64,000 nt of DNA from Luzula sylvatica (taxonomy: Eukaryota > Streptophyta > Magnoliopsida > Poales > Juncaceae): NCBI GenBank assembly GCA_946800325.1, contig OX326960.1, positions 12,548,393 to 12,612,392 of the forward strand. Reading direction: 5' to 3'. Positions 45,413 to 58,593 of the stretch are shown piece by piece. Position 1 is the first letter of the stretch. Each line of letters starts with the position of its first letter. The notes beneath the pieces were generated by a model that was not told the origin of the DNA, did no database searches, and saw only the letters and a program-made list of their open reading frames with translations. The position numbers and the translations under genes are program-made.

Positions 45413-48400
45413 AACCATTATACATTCACAAGAGTTAGTCTCATGTAATCGCATTACATTCAAACTCGTGTGATTCCTTGGATTTTATTGACGGTGAATT
45501 AGACGCTTCATCTATACGACATATAGCCACATTCATATCATGACAGATATAATAGATCCTCACATTGAATGTAAAGCATCATATTTTTATTTTCGCCCTG
45601 CTTGATGTCTCACATCGAGCCGTAGAAAATTTCTGCCATTCGACATCTCCTTTTGAACTCCGACAAGGAGTCATATGTTGAAAACCTTTTTCAACAATAT
45701 GTCGATATACGTGCTATAATATAGAACGAGGAACTTCTTAGATCTATCCTATAGATCTTCACGCTTAATTCATAAGCGGTCTCGCCTAAATTTTGTGTCG
45801 TTACAAGAAATATAACGCGGCTCCCACTAACCTTCATATGTACACAAAGTTTCCATTCGTTCCGACAATGTTATAGCAGTTTATAACTTCATCAAAACGA
45901 ATATTCCAATTCCGAGAAGCTTTCTCTAATCTATCATATGGATCGTTAAAGCGTGCATATCTTATCCCCGATTCTTATGAATCGACAAAACCGTAAGGTT
46001 GTGTCAAGTACACATCCTTTCATAAAATTTCTGTCAAGAAATTCGGTTTTAACATCCATTTTGCTACATCACATAGTCATAATACGCGACCATGTCAAGC
46101 AGAATTTCGAGAATGTGAAAGCATGGCAACATGCGAAAACGTTTCTTCATAGTCCGACTATGAAATTCTTGAAACTCTTCGCTACGAGCCTCGATTTGCA
46201 TATATGCGTATTCCTATCCGTGTCGGTTCTCATCTTGAAAACCCATTGTCTTTTCACGGGTCTAACCGGGAAAGTAATGAAATCAAGTTCTAAACTTGAT
46301 AATTTTACACGGATCGAATCTCAGAATTCATGACATCATGTCATGTGGAATCAACCTTTCATAGCATCCCTATAGGATATCGAATCATCATATGATTTTG
46401 ATCTATCATCATTAGCCATGGTAAATCCGTATTTACCGGCTTATGATATAGCCTACTTGATCTACAAATAATTCCTTTGTGTGTTCGACTCGTATTCATC
46501 AACGCTTGATGAAGTCGTGTCAACATTCATCGGTACAATGTTCATTTTCAGATCTCGAACTCTTTCGAGATTTATTCTACTCCCACTAGCCCGCATAGAG
46601 ATTAGCAACATCAAGTTTCAAACTTGTGCGCATCGAGTCCTCCTCCAAGAAGGCATCTCTTCGAGCCACGAAAATCTTATTTTCGTCGGGACATTAGAAC
46701 TAATACCCTTTAGTTTCCTTAAGGATAAACGAACAATTTCCAGATTTGGGATTGAGTTTAACCGAAACAAATTTCGAAATACACTCACATACTCAAATCT
46801 GTACAAGTGACAACTTCGGAACCATTCCGATCCATATCTCATATGACGTCTTTTGTACCGATTAGAAGGATTATGGTCCATATCTCATACGCAACCATTC
46901 ATTAGTGCCACTGTCTCAAGGGCGTATCCCCAAAACATTTTTGGGAGATCCTATTGATTTATCATTTATCGAACCATGTCCAACATGCGTTCATTTCCTC
47001 TTTTCGGACACGTCTCAATGTTCCGAATAAAGGCCATCGTGAAACGATTCCACAATCATAAATGATCATCAATATTCATAACTCAAATATCGCCTCTTCG
47101 ATCCTATCGAAAAGTTTAGCTCAAATACTCGCCTTATCGATCCTATCGAAAAGCATTGATTTTCTTGCTTAGTTGATTTCGTATTTCGTTTTTGAAACTC
47201 TTTGAACCTTTCAAAAGTCTCCGTTTCGGCACGCATTAAATAGATATTTCCATATCTACTTTAACCGTCCATAAACCTAACAAAATACTGATAGCCTCCT
47301 CTTGCCTCGAAACTTATCGGATCATCTACATGTGAATGTAAGTTCCAATAATTCGTCGAATCTTTCTCCAACCTTTGGAGAATGATGCCCTTTGTCGTCT
47401 TGCCTAATAAATAAGTATCGCATTAATCAATCGAATCTAATTCGAATGATTCTAGCAATCCATCATAGGAATCTAGATACACGAATCTCGTTTATATGGC
47501 CAAGACGACAATGCCAAAAGAAGCAATCAATTTCTAGGTTTAATCCTCCTCGGATTTCACCATTCTTTGAGTCACTAGTTTGGACAACTCCTTGTCCGAA
47601 CTCTCCGTTTTGGAAAACATTTTTCCAAAATACCCTTAGACATACATTTCTTTCGATCCCGCTTTTGAATTACAAGGACATCCATGCATCTCTATGCTTT
47701 GGATTCCCCGGACACTCCAAGCATCTCCTATTCAAATTTACATCGCATCATATGCAATTTCGGGATCGACTTATCTATCGAATGTATATGATATTCGGTC
47801 ACGAAGATCAAATCTCGTACCATCAAAACACGAGTGTTAATCCAAGACCCATAAGGCGTCTCAAAATTAACCTACTCTTTGAGCTGCATTGAATCATTCA
47901 ACGCGCTCTAGCTCTTGAAACTATTTCATGAGCGTTGTGTTTCATTTTCATATATACACCCGAATTCTCAAAACAATTTTGAGAAAAATGCGTCTACACA
48001 TGCCACCACAAGGCATGTAATATTGTTCGATTCTTTCTTAAAGTGTATCGAACCCGGCTTTCTCTAAAGCCAAAGCCTCGAGCCCCAAATCTACCGTTTC
48101 CGTGTCCAACACGTTCCTTTAAGTCTAAGAACTATTCTTTGACTATCAATGTTAATTACGGTAATTCCGACCCAAAAGCCATCTATCATATCGATCTCAT
48201 CGATATTTTTGGTGTTTGCTTGAAAACATAATTCTAAACGGATGATGAAGATTAAGCTCCTAACCGTGCGTACTTAATCTATATGCTTATATGATACTTA
48301 TATGATAGTGTTATTTTATCGAATCGATAACCCTCATACCGATACGGGACTCCAAGTCCATAACACTCAAGATCCATATTTCCGTTCCTCCCACAAGTGA

Positions 48401-49941
48401 CTTTAGCCTATCGGGTGGGATCCCGTTATTTAGGTAGGATTATATCCAATCGCATCCAATGCGACTCTTGAACCTTTATAGGATTTCGGTGATGGATTGT
48501 ATCCTATACAATCCCAGTTCCGTGTGTGCATCCTATCTATGCCCCGAACTCCAATCTGATTGGCCCGGACGGTTAAGTCACAACCATCTCCAACGTATCG
48601 TTCAAATAAGCTACTAGTGAGTCGACTTTAGCCTGTGCCTCACAAGTCCCGATTTAACGCTTGTCACCCTTTCGATGGTTACAATATCACGTGCCCGACT
48701 TTAGCCTGAACCCACGTGAAACGTAACACCAAACTCGGTGGTTGTGGATATGGAAGGCATTTCCATGACTTAAATATTATGAGGGATCATGCCATTGCAT
48801 GTTTCTAAATCCGTGACATAATCAAATTATATCACTATCACAAGATTTTTCAATATGCATATGATTTTATTTGGGAGTCTAATTATTCTAAATAATTATC
48901 TAATTATATGCTAGTATGTTTGATGCCGATCAAATCGATATAAAAAACTCAAAATTCCGAGCTTCGTAGCCAAAGTTATCGCGAAAACAAAAACAGCATC
49001 CAGAAGGGGATCCGTTATAACGGACTGCCCCATCCGTTGTAACGCAGGGACCCAACGGGCGCAAGAAAACCTCGCCCGGGACGCGTCCGAGGCGCCAAAA
49101 ACTGCCCCCGGGGCGGCAGAAAACTGTTTTTCTGCACCCTTTCGGTATTTCATTAGAACGACACTAATACTTCGCTCAAATGAAATATATTACAACATGA
49201 AAATTCTAGATAATCTCATTATATAACTAACACAATTTGAACCATTCAAATCGGAATTTCCTACTGAAAGTTATACCAGTTTTAGTAAAATACGAACAAA
49301 TGAAAAGGTAAGTATATCCAATACACACCTTTTCAACCAGAAAACTACAGACACCTTTTCAGTATTCTGTTGAAACAAAAATATTAAATTGTTCCAACCG
49401 ACTTTGAACGTGAACGAAAGTTCTAGATAATCTTATTATCTAACTAACCCAGCTGGATTGGACTCAATTGGGGTTTCGATGCGACATATATGGATGTTTA
49501 AGTCTCTGTATGTCAAACAGTCGCACCCTTTCAGTATTCCATAACAACGACACTGATAATTCGTTCAAATGAAAAAACTTTCTGTATCAAAGTCATAGAT
49601 AATCTAATTATCTATCTAGTCCAATTTGATCCAATCAATTTGGAGTTTTCCACTGAAAATTATCTTAGTTTTACTCACTGTTTCGTATTCTAATTTTCTG
49701 CAGATTTTGCCGTTTCGTCCGTTTTCGCTCGTTTCCAAAACGATAAATCATGAAACTTTTTCACGATCATTCCTGGATACTCTCAATCAACTTTTGATCG
49801 ATCTCTAGCGAATTCCACTTGTGATTTTAACGGAATTTGACTTTCTCTATATGTAACATCATGCAAACGGGTACGAACTTTGATAACCCGTGCGTATATC
49901 GAATATACGACTATGATTCGACCCTCGAATCGATGGCGATC

Positions 49942-49953
49942 GTTCTGATACCA
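49942..49953 (-). promoter_or_regulatory. copia primer binding site
   Basis: On the minus strand TGGTATCAGAAC lies one base inside the LTR end (...CCCAACA). It matches the 3' end of initiator methionine tRNA (TGGTATCAGAGC type), the usual plant copia primer. It fixes the element's strand and the inner LTR border. Confidence 0.8.
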
Positions 49954-49954
49954 C

Positions 49955-50964
49955 TGTTGGGAATTCACCCGACCCCGGACCCGCGCAGCGGATATGAAGG
50001 CCCGGTCCGGTTCCCTAAATCCAAGATCACGCCACGACTTCGAGGGTACGATGCAATTAGAAGGACAGATTCATACCGGTGCAAAATTGATTGCACACGA
50101 AGGGTTGATCGCTGCCTTCTATTTCCTGTCACGTTGGTGACAATCCGCGCGTCCCATGCCACGCGTCCTTCACCACTCGTTAACTACGCCGGTTCACTCA
50201 ACTTCGTCTTCGTGCGTCCAAACGTTTCCACCGTCTTTCTCTCTCGAGTCGATCACAATCGAAGAACCACAAACGTCGTTCCTCTACTTGTATCCACGTT
50301 GATTCGTAAGACGTCGGTCGCGGATGCACCTGCCTAGACGATGCACCGGCGAACTTGCTCGATCTAATCGATTCTCTATTTCTCTCTCTTCGCACCTTTT
50401 CACTCACGAAAGATCAAATCTGAATTTGCTCTTTTTCTTGTGTATTGGGCAGAATGATAATCTCAATCGTCTGATTTGGATGAGAGAGAAAGTATCCTAT
50501 TTATATCTAATAGGATTAGGATTAGCCAAAAGGCATGTATATCCAATATACATCCTTTCACATAGAAAAGTGCATTAACCTGTTCAGTATTCTGTCCAGA
50601 CGAAATTGATAAATTTCTCTGAAAGACAATCACCCAACATGAAAGTTGTAGATAATCTCATTATCTACACAACCCAATTTGGCCCAGCCCAATTGGAGTT
50701 CGTATGCAAAAGTTATGACTGTTTTACTAACTGTATGTCATACTGTTGCACCCTTTCGGTATTTCACATAAATGGCACTTATACTTCGTTCATATGAAAT
50801 ATATTTCTACATGAAGGTTATAGATAATCTAATTATCTATCTAACCCAATTTGAACCATTCAAATCGGATTTTCCCATTGACAGTTATGGCCACGAATGT
50901 ACGACTACATTCGTTTATCCTTGTGTACACTTTTACGGTTGATCCTGAAACTGTATTTCCTACA
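49955..50964 (-). mobile_element. copia LTR (single remaining copy)
   Basis: A 1010-bp segment that begins TGTAGGAAATACAGTTTCAG and ends GGTGAATTCCCAACA on the minus strand, giving TG...CA borders. The primer site is directly inside. Outside it is GTTAG, the start of the TTAG satellite. It contains segments (CCCTTTCGGTATTTC..., AGATAATCT.ATTATCTA...) that recur at about 49138-49680 in the adjoining leader, so leader and LTR share a degenerate ~200-bp repeat. Confidence 0.75.
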
Positions 50965-51023
50965 GTTAGTTAGTCAGTCAGTTAGTTAGTCAGTCAGTTA
51001 GTTAGTTAATTAGTTAGTTAGTC

Positions 51024-51056
<33 letters not shown>

Positions 51057-51497
51057 ATGAGTTAGTTAGTCAGTAAGTTAGTTAGTTAGTTAGTTATTTA
51101 GTATGTATGTAAGAAGGCAGTTAGTTAGTTAGTTAGTTAGTTTGATAGTTGGTTAATTAGTTATTAGTTAGTTAGTCGGTATGTAGGATGGTAGCTAGTT
51201 AGTTGGTTAGTTAGTCAATTAGTTAGTTAGTTAGTTAATAGGTATATAGGAAGATAGTTAGTTAGTTAGTTAGATATATACTACTTAATATGTTTGTAGG
51301 AATACAATTAGTTAGTTAATTATTTATTTATTTAGTTAGTTAGTCAGTTTGTTAGTGAGTTTGTAGGAAGGTAGGTAGTTAATTAGTTAGTTAGGTAGTT
51401 AGATATATAGTTAGTTTCTAGGTATGTATGAAGGTAGTTAGTTAGTTAGTTAATTAGTTAGTTATTTAGTCAGCTTGTTAGTTAGTTAGTTAGCCAG

Positions 51498-51532
<35 letters not shown>

Positions 51533-51544
51533 CCAGCTAGCTAG

Positions 51545-51582
<38 letters not shown>

Positions 51583-54453
51583 ATATGTATGTAGGAAGGT
51601 AGTTAGTTAGTTAGCTAGTTAGTTAGCTAGTAGTTAGTTAGTTAGTTAGTTAGTAATTTAGTTAGTTAGTAAGTTATCTAGTAGTTAGTTAGTTAGTTAG
51701 TTAGTTACTTAACTAGTTAGTTATTTCGTTAGTTGGTTTGTTATTTCTCGAGTAGTTAGTTAGTTAGCTAGCAAGTCAGTTATTTAGTTAGTTAGATAGT
51801 TAGTTAGTTAGTTAGTGGGATGGTAGGTAGTTAGTTAGTTAGTGGGTATGTAGGAAGGTAGTTAGTTAGTTAGTTAGTTAATTAGTTATTTAATAGGTAT
51901 GTAGGAATATAGTTATTTAGTTAGTTAGTTAGTTAGTTTGTTAATTAGTTAGTTAGTTAGTTATTTAGTTAGTTAGTTTGCGAGTTAGTTAGTTAGAAAG
52001 GTAGTTAGTTAGTTAGTTAATAGGTATGTATGAGGGTAGTTAGTTAGTAAGTTAGATAGTTAACTAGTTAGTTAGTTAGCTAGTAGTTAGTTAGTTAGTT
52101 AGTTTGTCAATTAGTCAGTTATTTAGTTAGTTAGTTAGTTAGTTAAGTAGTTGATTAATTAGTTAGTTAATTAGTTAGTAAGTAAGTTAGTTAGTTAGTT
52201 ATTTAGTTAGTTAAATAGCTTGCAGTTATTTAGTTAGTTATTTATTTATTTAGTTAGTTACTTAGTTAGTGGGTACGTAGGAAGGTAGTTATTTAGTTAG
52301 TTAGTTAGTTAGTTAATATGTATGTAGGAAGATAGTTAGTCAGTTAATTAGTTAGTTATTTAGTTAGTTATCTAGTAGTTAGTTAGTTAGTTAGTTATTT
52401 ATTTAGTTAGCTAGTAGTTAGTTAGTCAGTTAGTTAGTTAGTTAGTTATTTATCTAGTAGTTAGTTAATTAGTTAGTTAGTCAGTTAGTTAATCAATATG
52501 TATGTAAGAAGGTAGTTATTTAGTTAGTTAGTTAGTTTGTTATCTAGTAGTTAGTTAGTTAGTTAACTAATTAGTTAATTAGTTAGTTAGTTTGTTAGTT
52601 ATCTAGTAGTTAGTTAGTTAGCTAGTTAGTTATTAATTAGTTAGATAGTTAGTCAGTTAGTCAGCGGGAAGGTAGTTCGTTAGTTAGTTAGTGGGTATGT
52701 AGGAAGGTAAGTAGTTAGTTAGTTAGTTAGTTAGTTAATAGGTATGTAGGAAGATAGTTATTTAGTTTGTTAATTGGTTAACTTGTTAGTTAGTTAGTTA
52801 GTTTGTTTGTTAATAGGTATGCATGAAGGTAGTTAGTTAGTAAGTTAGTTAGTTAACTAGTCAGTTAGTTAGCTAGTAGTTAGTTAGTTAGTTAGTTAGT
52901 TAATTAGTTAGTTATTTAGTTAGTTAGTTAGTTATTTAACTAGTAGTTAGTTTGTTAATTAGTTATTTAATTAGTTAGTTAGTAAGTTAGTTAGTTAGTG
53001 GGTATGTACGAAGGTAACTAGTTAGTTAGTTAATTAGTTAGTTAGTTAATTAGTTAGTTACTTAGTTAGTAAGTAATTTAGTTAGTTATCTAGTAGTTTC
53101 TTAGTTAGTTAGGTCATCAGTTAGTTATTTAGTTAGTTAGTTAGTTAGTTAGTTAGCTAGTAGTTATCAGGTTATTCATTTATTTAGTTAGTTAGTTAGT
53201 TGGTGGGTATGTAGGAATGTAGTTAGTTAGTTAGTTAGTTAATAGGTATTTAAGAAGATAGTTAGTTAGTAAATTGGCTAGTTATTATGTTAGTTATCTT
53301 GTAATTATTTAGTTAGTTATTTTGTTTGCTAGCTAGTAGTTATTTAGTTTGTTAATTAGTTATTTAGTTAGTTAGTTAGTTAGTTGCATAGTAGTTAGTT
53401 AGTTAGTTATTTAGTTAGTTTGTTTGTTAGTTATCTAGTAGTTAGTTACTAAGCTAGTTAGTTATTTAGTTAGTTAGATAGTTATTTAGTTAGTTAGTGG
53501 GAAGGTAGTTAGTTAGTTAGTTAGTGGGTATGTAGGAAGGTATGTAGTTAGTTAGTTAGTTAGTTAGTTAGTTAATAGGTGTGTAGGAAGATAGTAACTC
53601 GGTTATTTAGTTAGTTTGTTAATTAGTTAATTTGTTAGTTAGTTAGTTATTTAGTTATTTGGTTAGTTATTTAGTTAGTTAGTTAGTTGGTTAGAAAGGT
53701 AGTTAGTTAATTAGTTAATAGGTATGTATGAAGGTAGTTAGTTAGTAAGTTAGTTAGTTAAGTAGTTAGTTAGTTAGCTAGTAGTTTGTTAGTTAGTTAG
53801 TTAGTTAATTAGTTATTTATTTAGTTAGTTACTTAGTTAGTTAACTAGTAGTTAGTTAATTAGTTAATTAATTAGTTAGTTAATTAGTTAGTTAGTAAGT
53901 AAGTTAGTTAGTGGGTATGTACGAAGTTAGCTAGTTAGTTAGTTAAGTTCTTAGTTAGTTAGTTAGTCAGTTAGTTAATTAGTTAATTAGTTAGTTATTT
54001 ATTTAGTTAGTTAGTTAGTTAGTTAATTAGTTAGTTATTTATTTAGCTAGTTAGTTAGTTAAATAGCTAGTAGTTATTTAGTGTGTTATTTATTTATTTA
54101 GTTAGTTACTTAGTTAGAGGGTATGTAGGAAGGTAGTTAGTAAGTTAGTAAGTTAGTTAGTTAGTTAATATGTATGTAGGAAGATAGTCAGTTAGTTAAT
54201 CAGTTAGTTATTTAGATATATATCTAATAGTCAGTTACTTGGATTGTTAGTTATTTGTTAGTTATTTAGTTAGTTAGCTAGTAGTTAGTTAGTTAGTAAG
54301 TTAGTTAGTTAACTAGTTAGTTATTTAGTAAGTTAGTTATTTAATAAGTACGTAGGAAGATAGTTATTTAGTAAATTAGTTAGTTATTTAGTTAGTTATC
54401 TAGTAGTTAGTTTGTTAGTCAGTTATTTAGTTATTTATCTAGTAGTTAGTTAA

Positions 54454-54496
<43 letters not shown>

Positions 54497-55753
54497 ATTA
54501 ATTAGTTAGTTAGTTAGTCAGTCAGTTAGTTAGTTAGTATGTATATAAGAAGGCACTTAGTTAGTTAGTTAGTTAGTTTGATAGTTGGTTAATTAGTTAG
54601 TTAGTTATTAGTTAGTTGGTTAGTTAGTCAATTTGTTAGTTAGTTAGTTAGTTAGTTAGTTAATAGGTATATAGGAAGACAGTTAGTTAGTTAGTTAGTT
54701 AAATAGATTCTAGTTAATAGGTATGTAGGAAGACAATTAGTTAGTTAGTTAGTTAGTTAGTTAATTAGTTAGATACTAGTTAATTAGTTAGTTAGTTAGT
54801 TAGTTAGTTTGTTAGTGAGAATGTAGGAAGGTAGTTAGTTAATTAGTTAGTTAGGTAGTTAGGTATTTAGTTAGTTTATAGGTATGTATGAAGGTGGTTA
54901 GTTAGTTAGTTAATTAGTTAATTAGTTCGTTATTTAGTCAGTTTGTTTGTTAGTTAGCTAGTAGTTAGTTAGTTAGTTAGTTAGTTAGAGCTAGTAGTTA
55001 GTTAGTTAGTTAGTAGGTATGCAGGAAGGTAGTTAGTTAGTTAGCTAGTAGTTAGTTAGTTAGTTAGTAAGTAAGTAAGTAAGTTAGTTAGTTAGTTAGT
55101 TATCTAGTAGTTAGTTAGTTAATTTGTTTGTTAGTTAACTAGTTAGTTATTTAGTTAGTTAGTTAATTAGTTCTGTAGTAGTTAGTTAGTTAGCTAGTTA
55201 GTTATTTAGTTAGTTAGATAGTTAGTTAGTTAGTTAGTGGGAAGGTAGTTAGTTAGTTAGTTAGTGGGTACGTAGGAAGGTAGTTAGTTAGTTAATTAGT
55301 TAGTTAATTAGTTAGTTAATAGGTATGTAGGAAGATAGTTATTTATATAGTTAGTTAGTTTGTTAATTTGTTAATTAGTTAGTTTGTTAGTTATTTAGTT
55401 AGTTAGTTAGTTAGTTGGTTAGAAATGTAGGTAGTTAGTTAGTTAATATGTATGTATCAAGGTAGTTAGTCAGTTAGTTAGATAGTTAGTTAATCAGTTA
55501 GTTAGTTAATTAGTTAGTTAGTTAGGTCATCAGTTAGTTATTTAGTTAGTAAATTAGATAGTTAGTTAAATAGTAGTTAGCAGGTTAGTTATTTAGTTAT
55601 TTAGTTAGTTAGTTAGTTGGTGGATATGTAGGAAGGTAGTTAGTTAGTTAGTTAGTTCATAGGTATTTAAGAAGATAGTTAGTTAGTAAATTAGTTAGTT
55701 ATTATGTTAGTTATATAGTAATTAGTTAGTTAGTAATTTTGTCAGCTAGCTAG

Positions 55754-55787
<34 letters not shown>

Positions 55788-56099
55788 CTTACTTACTTAT
55801 CTAGTAGTCAGTTAGTTAGTTATTTAGTTAGTTAACTAGTTAGTTATTTAGTTAGTTAGTTTGTTAGTTATGTAGTAGTTAGTTAGTTAGCTAGTTAGTC
55901 ATTTAGTTAGTTAGATAATTAGTTAGTTAGTTAGTGGGAACGTAGTTAGTTAGTTAGTTAGTGGGTATGTAGGAAGGTAGGTAGTTATATAGTTTGTTAG
56001 TTAGTTAATAGGTATGTAGGAAGATAGTTATTCGGTTATTTAGTTAGTTTGTTAATTAGTTAATTAGTTAGTTAGTTAGTTAGTTAGTTTTATAGTTAT

Positions 56100-56132
<33 letters not shown>

Positions 56133-56675
56133 AAGTTAGTTAGTTAACTAGTTAGTTAGTTAGCTAGTAGTTTGTTAGATAGTTAGTTAGTTAATTAGTT
56201 AGTTATTTAGTTCGTTGGTTAGTTAGTTAACTAGTCGTTAGTTAGTTAATTAGTTAATTAATTAGTTAGTTAATTAGTTAGTTAGTAAGTTAGTGGGCAT
56301 GTACGAAGTTAGCTAGTTAGTTAGTCAATTTTTTAGTTAGTTAGTTAATTAGTTAGTTAGTTAGTTAATTAGTTAGTTATTTATTTAGTTAGTTAGTTAG
56401 TTAAATAGCTAGTTGTTATTTAGTGAGTTATTTATTTATTTAGTTAGTTACTTACTTAGTGGGTATGTAGGAAGGTAGTTAGTAAGTTAGTTAGTTGGTT
56501 TGTTAGTTAATATGTATGTAGGAAGATAGTTAGTTAGTTAATTAGTTAGTTAGTTAGTTAGTTATCTAGTGGTTAGTTAGTAAGTTAGTTTGTTATTTAT
56601 TCAGTTAGCTAGTAGTTAGATAGTTAGTTAGTTAGTTGGTAAGTTAGTTAGTTAATTAGTTATTTAGTTAGTTAA

Positions 56676-56706
<31 letters not shown>

Positions 56707-56707
56707 A

Positions 56708-56742
<35 letters not shown>

Positions 56743-57961
56743 TCAAGTTGTTGGTTAGTTAGTTAGTTAGTTAGTTAGTTAACTAGTTAGTTATTTATTT
56801 ATTTAGTTAGTTAGTTATCTAGTAGTTAGCTAGTAATTTATTTAGTTAGCTAGTTAGTTGGTGGGTATGCAGGAAGGTAGTTAGTTAGTTAGTTAGTAAG
56901 TTAATAAGTATGTAGGAAGATAGTTAGTTAGTTAATTAGTTAGTTATTTTGATAGATATTTAGTAGTTAGGAAGATAGTTAGTTAGTTAATTAGTTAGTT
57001 ATTTAGTTAGTTATCTAGTAGTTAGTTAGTTATTTAGTTAGTTAGTTAGTTAGTTAGTTAGTCAGTTTTTTATTTATTCAGTTAGCTAGTAATTAGTTAG
57101 TTGGTATGTTAATTGGTTAGTTAGTTAGATAATTACTTAGTTAGTTAGTTAGTTAGTCAATATGTATGTAGGTAGGTGGGTAGTTAGTTAGTTAGTTAAT
57201 TAGCTAGTAGTTAGTTAGTAAGTTAGTATGTAAGAAGGTTGTTAGTTAGTTAGTTAGTTAGTTAGATAGTTAGTTAATTAGTTAGTTAGTTAGTTAGTTA
57301 ATCAGTTAGTTATTTAGCTAGTTACTTAGTTAGTTAGCTAGTAGTTAGTAAGTTAGTGAGTTAGTTAATCAATATGTATGTATCAAGGTAGTTAGTTAGT
57401 TAGTTAGATAGTTAGATAATTAGTTAGTTAGTTAATTAGTTAGTTAGTTAGTTTGTTTGTAAGTTAGTTAGTTATCTAGTAGTTAGTTAGTTAGTTTGTT
57501 AGGTCATCAGTTAGTTATTTAGTTAGTTAATTACTTAGTTAGTTAGCTAGTAGTTAGCAGGTTAATTATTTATTTATTTAGTCAGTTAGTTAGTTGGTGG
57601 GTATGTTGGAAGGTAGTTAGTTAGTCAGTTAGCAAACAGGTATTTAAGAAGATAGTTAGTTAGTAAATTAGTTAGTTATTATGTTAGTTATCTAGTAATT
57701 AGTTAGTTATTTTGTCAGCTAGCTAGTAGTTAGTTAGTTAGTTAGTTATTTAGTTAGTTAGTTATCTAGTAGTTAGTTAGTTAGTTATTTAGTTAGTTAA
57801 CTAGTTAGTTATTTAGTTTGTCAGTTTGCTAGTTATCTAGTTAGTTATTTAGTTACTAGTAGTTTGTTAGCTAGCTAGTTAGTTATTTAGTTAGTTAGAT
57901 AGTTAGTTAATTAGTTAGTGGGAAGGTAGTAAGTTAGTTAGTGGGTATGTAGGAAGGTAGG

Positions 57962-58003
<42 letters not shown>

Positions 58004-58593
58004 ATAGGTATGTAGGAAGATAGTTATTCGGTTATTTAGTAAGTTTGTTAATGAGTTGATTTGTTAGTTAGTTAGTTAGTTATTTTGTTATTTAGTTAGT
58101 TAGTTAGTTAGTTAATTAGTAAGTTAATAAGTATGTAGGAAAATAGTTATTTAGTTAATTAGTTAGTTATTTAGATAGATATCTAGTAGTTAGTTACTTA
58201 ATTTGTTAGTTATTCTTTAGTTAGTTATTTAGTTAGTTAGCTAGTAATTAGTTAGTTAGTTAGTTAACCAGTTAGTTATTTAGTAAGTTAGTTAGTTAAT
58301 AAGTACATAAGAAGATAGTTAGTTAGTAAATTAGTTAGTTATCTAGTAGTAAGTTAGTTAGTTAGTCAGTTAGTCAATTAGTTATTTAGTTATTTATCTA
58401 GTAGTTAGTTAGTCAGTTAATTAGTTAGTTAGTAAGTTAGTTAGTTAGTATGTATGTAAGCAGGCAGTTAGTTAGTTAGTTAGTTAGTTTGATAGTTAGT
58501 TAATTAGTTAGTTAGTCGGTATGTAGGATGGTAGTTAGTTAGTTTGTTAGTTAGTCAATTAGTTAGTTAGTTAGTTAGTTAGTTAATAGGTAT
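50965..58593 (+). repeat. 7.6-kb TTAG satellite with higher-order structure
   Basis: The tract consists almost wholly of TTAG units in a single orientation, with point variants (TTAT, TTAA, CTAG, TCAG). About every 50-250 bp a longer insert occurs, such as GGTATGTAGGAAGGTAG or AATAGGTATGTAGGAAGATAG. These inserts recur in the same order: a GGGAAGGTAG...GTGGGTATGTAGGAAGG cassette starts near 51820, 52670, 53487, 55237, 55934 and 57918. This implies a higher-order period of roughly 0.8 kb with duplications of blocks. TAG stops fill every plus-strand frame, so there are no genes. The unit is not the plant telomere repeat TTTAGGG. Confidence 0.95.

Larger units (their letters stand above)
44928..50964 (-). 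mobile_element. Decayed Ty1/copia LTR retrotransposon, minus strand
   Basis: Reading right to left: one LTR (50964-49955), a tRNA-iMet-type primer site (49953-49942), a leader and gag region with no clean frame, a GAG-pre-integrase signature FWHCRLGHIN near 47500, an integrase-to-RT linker-like segment near 46600-46750, and an RNase H remnant at 45128-44928. Stops are frequent throughout. Longer frames exist on the opposite strand, but they have no domain content. An AT microsatellite sits inside. The left (3') LTR is not found. Confidence 0.68.

Noticed and set aside
45953..48231. Plus-strand frames of 60-166 codons
   Set aside because: They are antisense to the decayed copia element; the domain signatures (GAG-pre-integrase, RNase H) are on the minus strand.
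50965..58593. Interstitial telomere or CRISPR-like array
   Set aside because: The unit is TTAG, not TTTAGGG. There are no regular spacers, no cas genes, and the DNA is plant nuclear.
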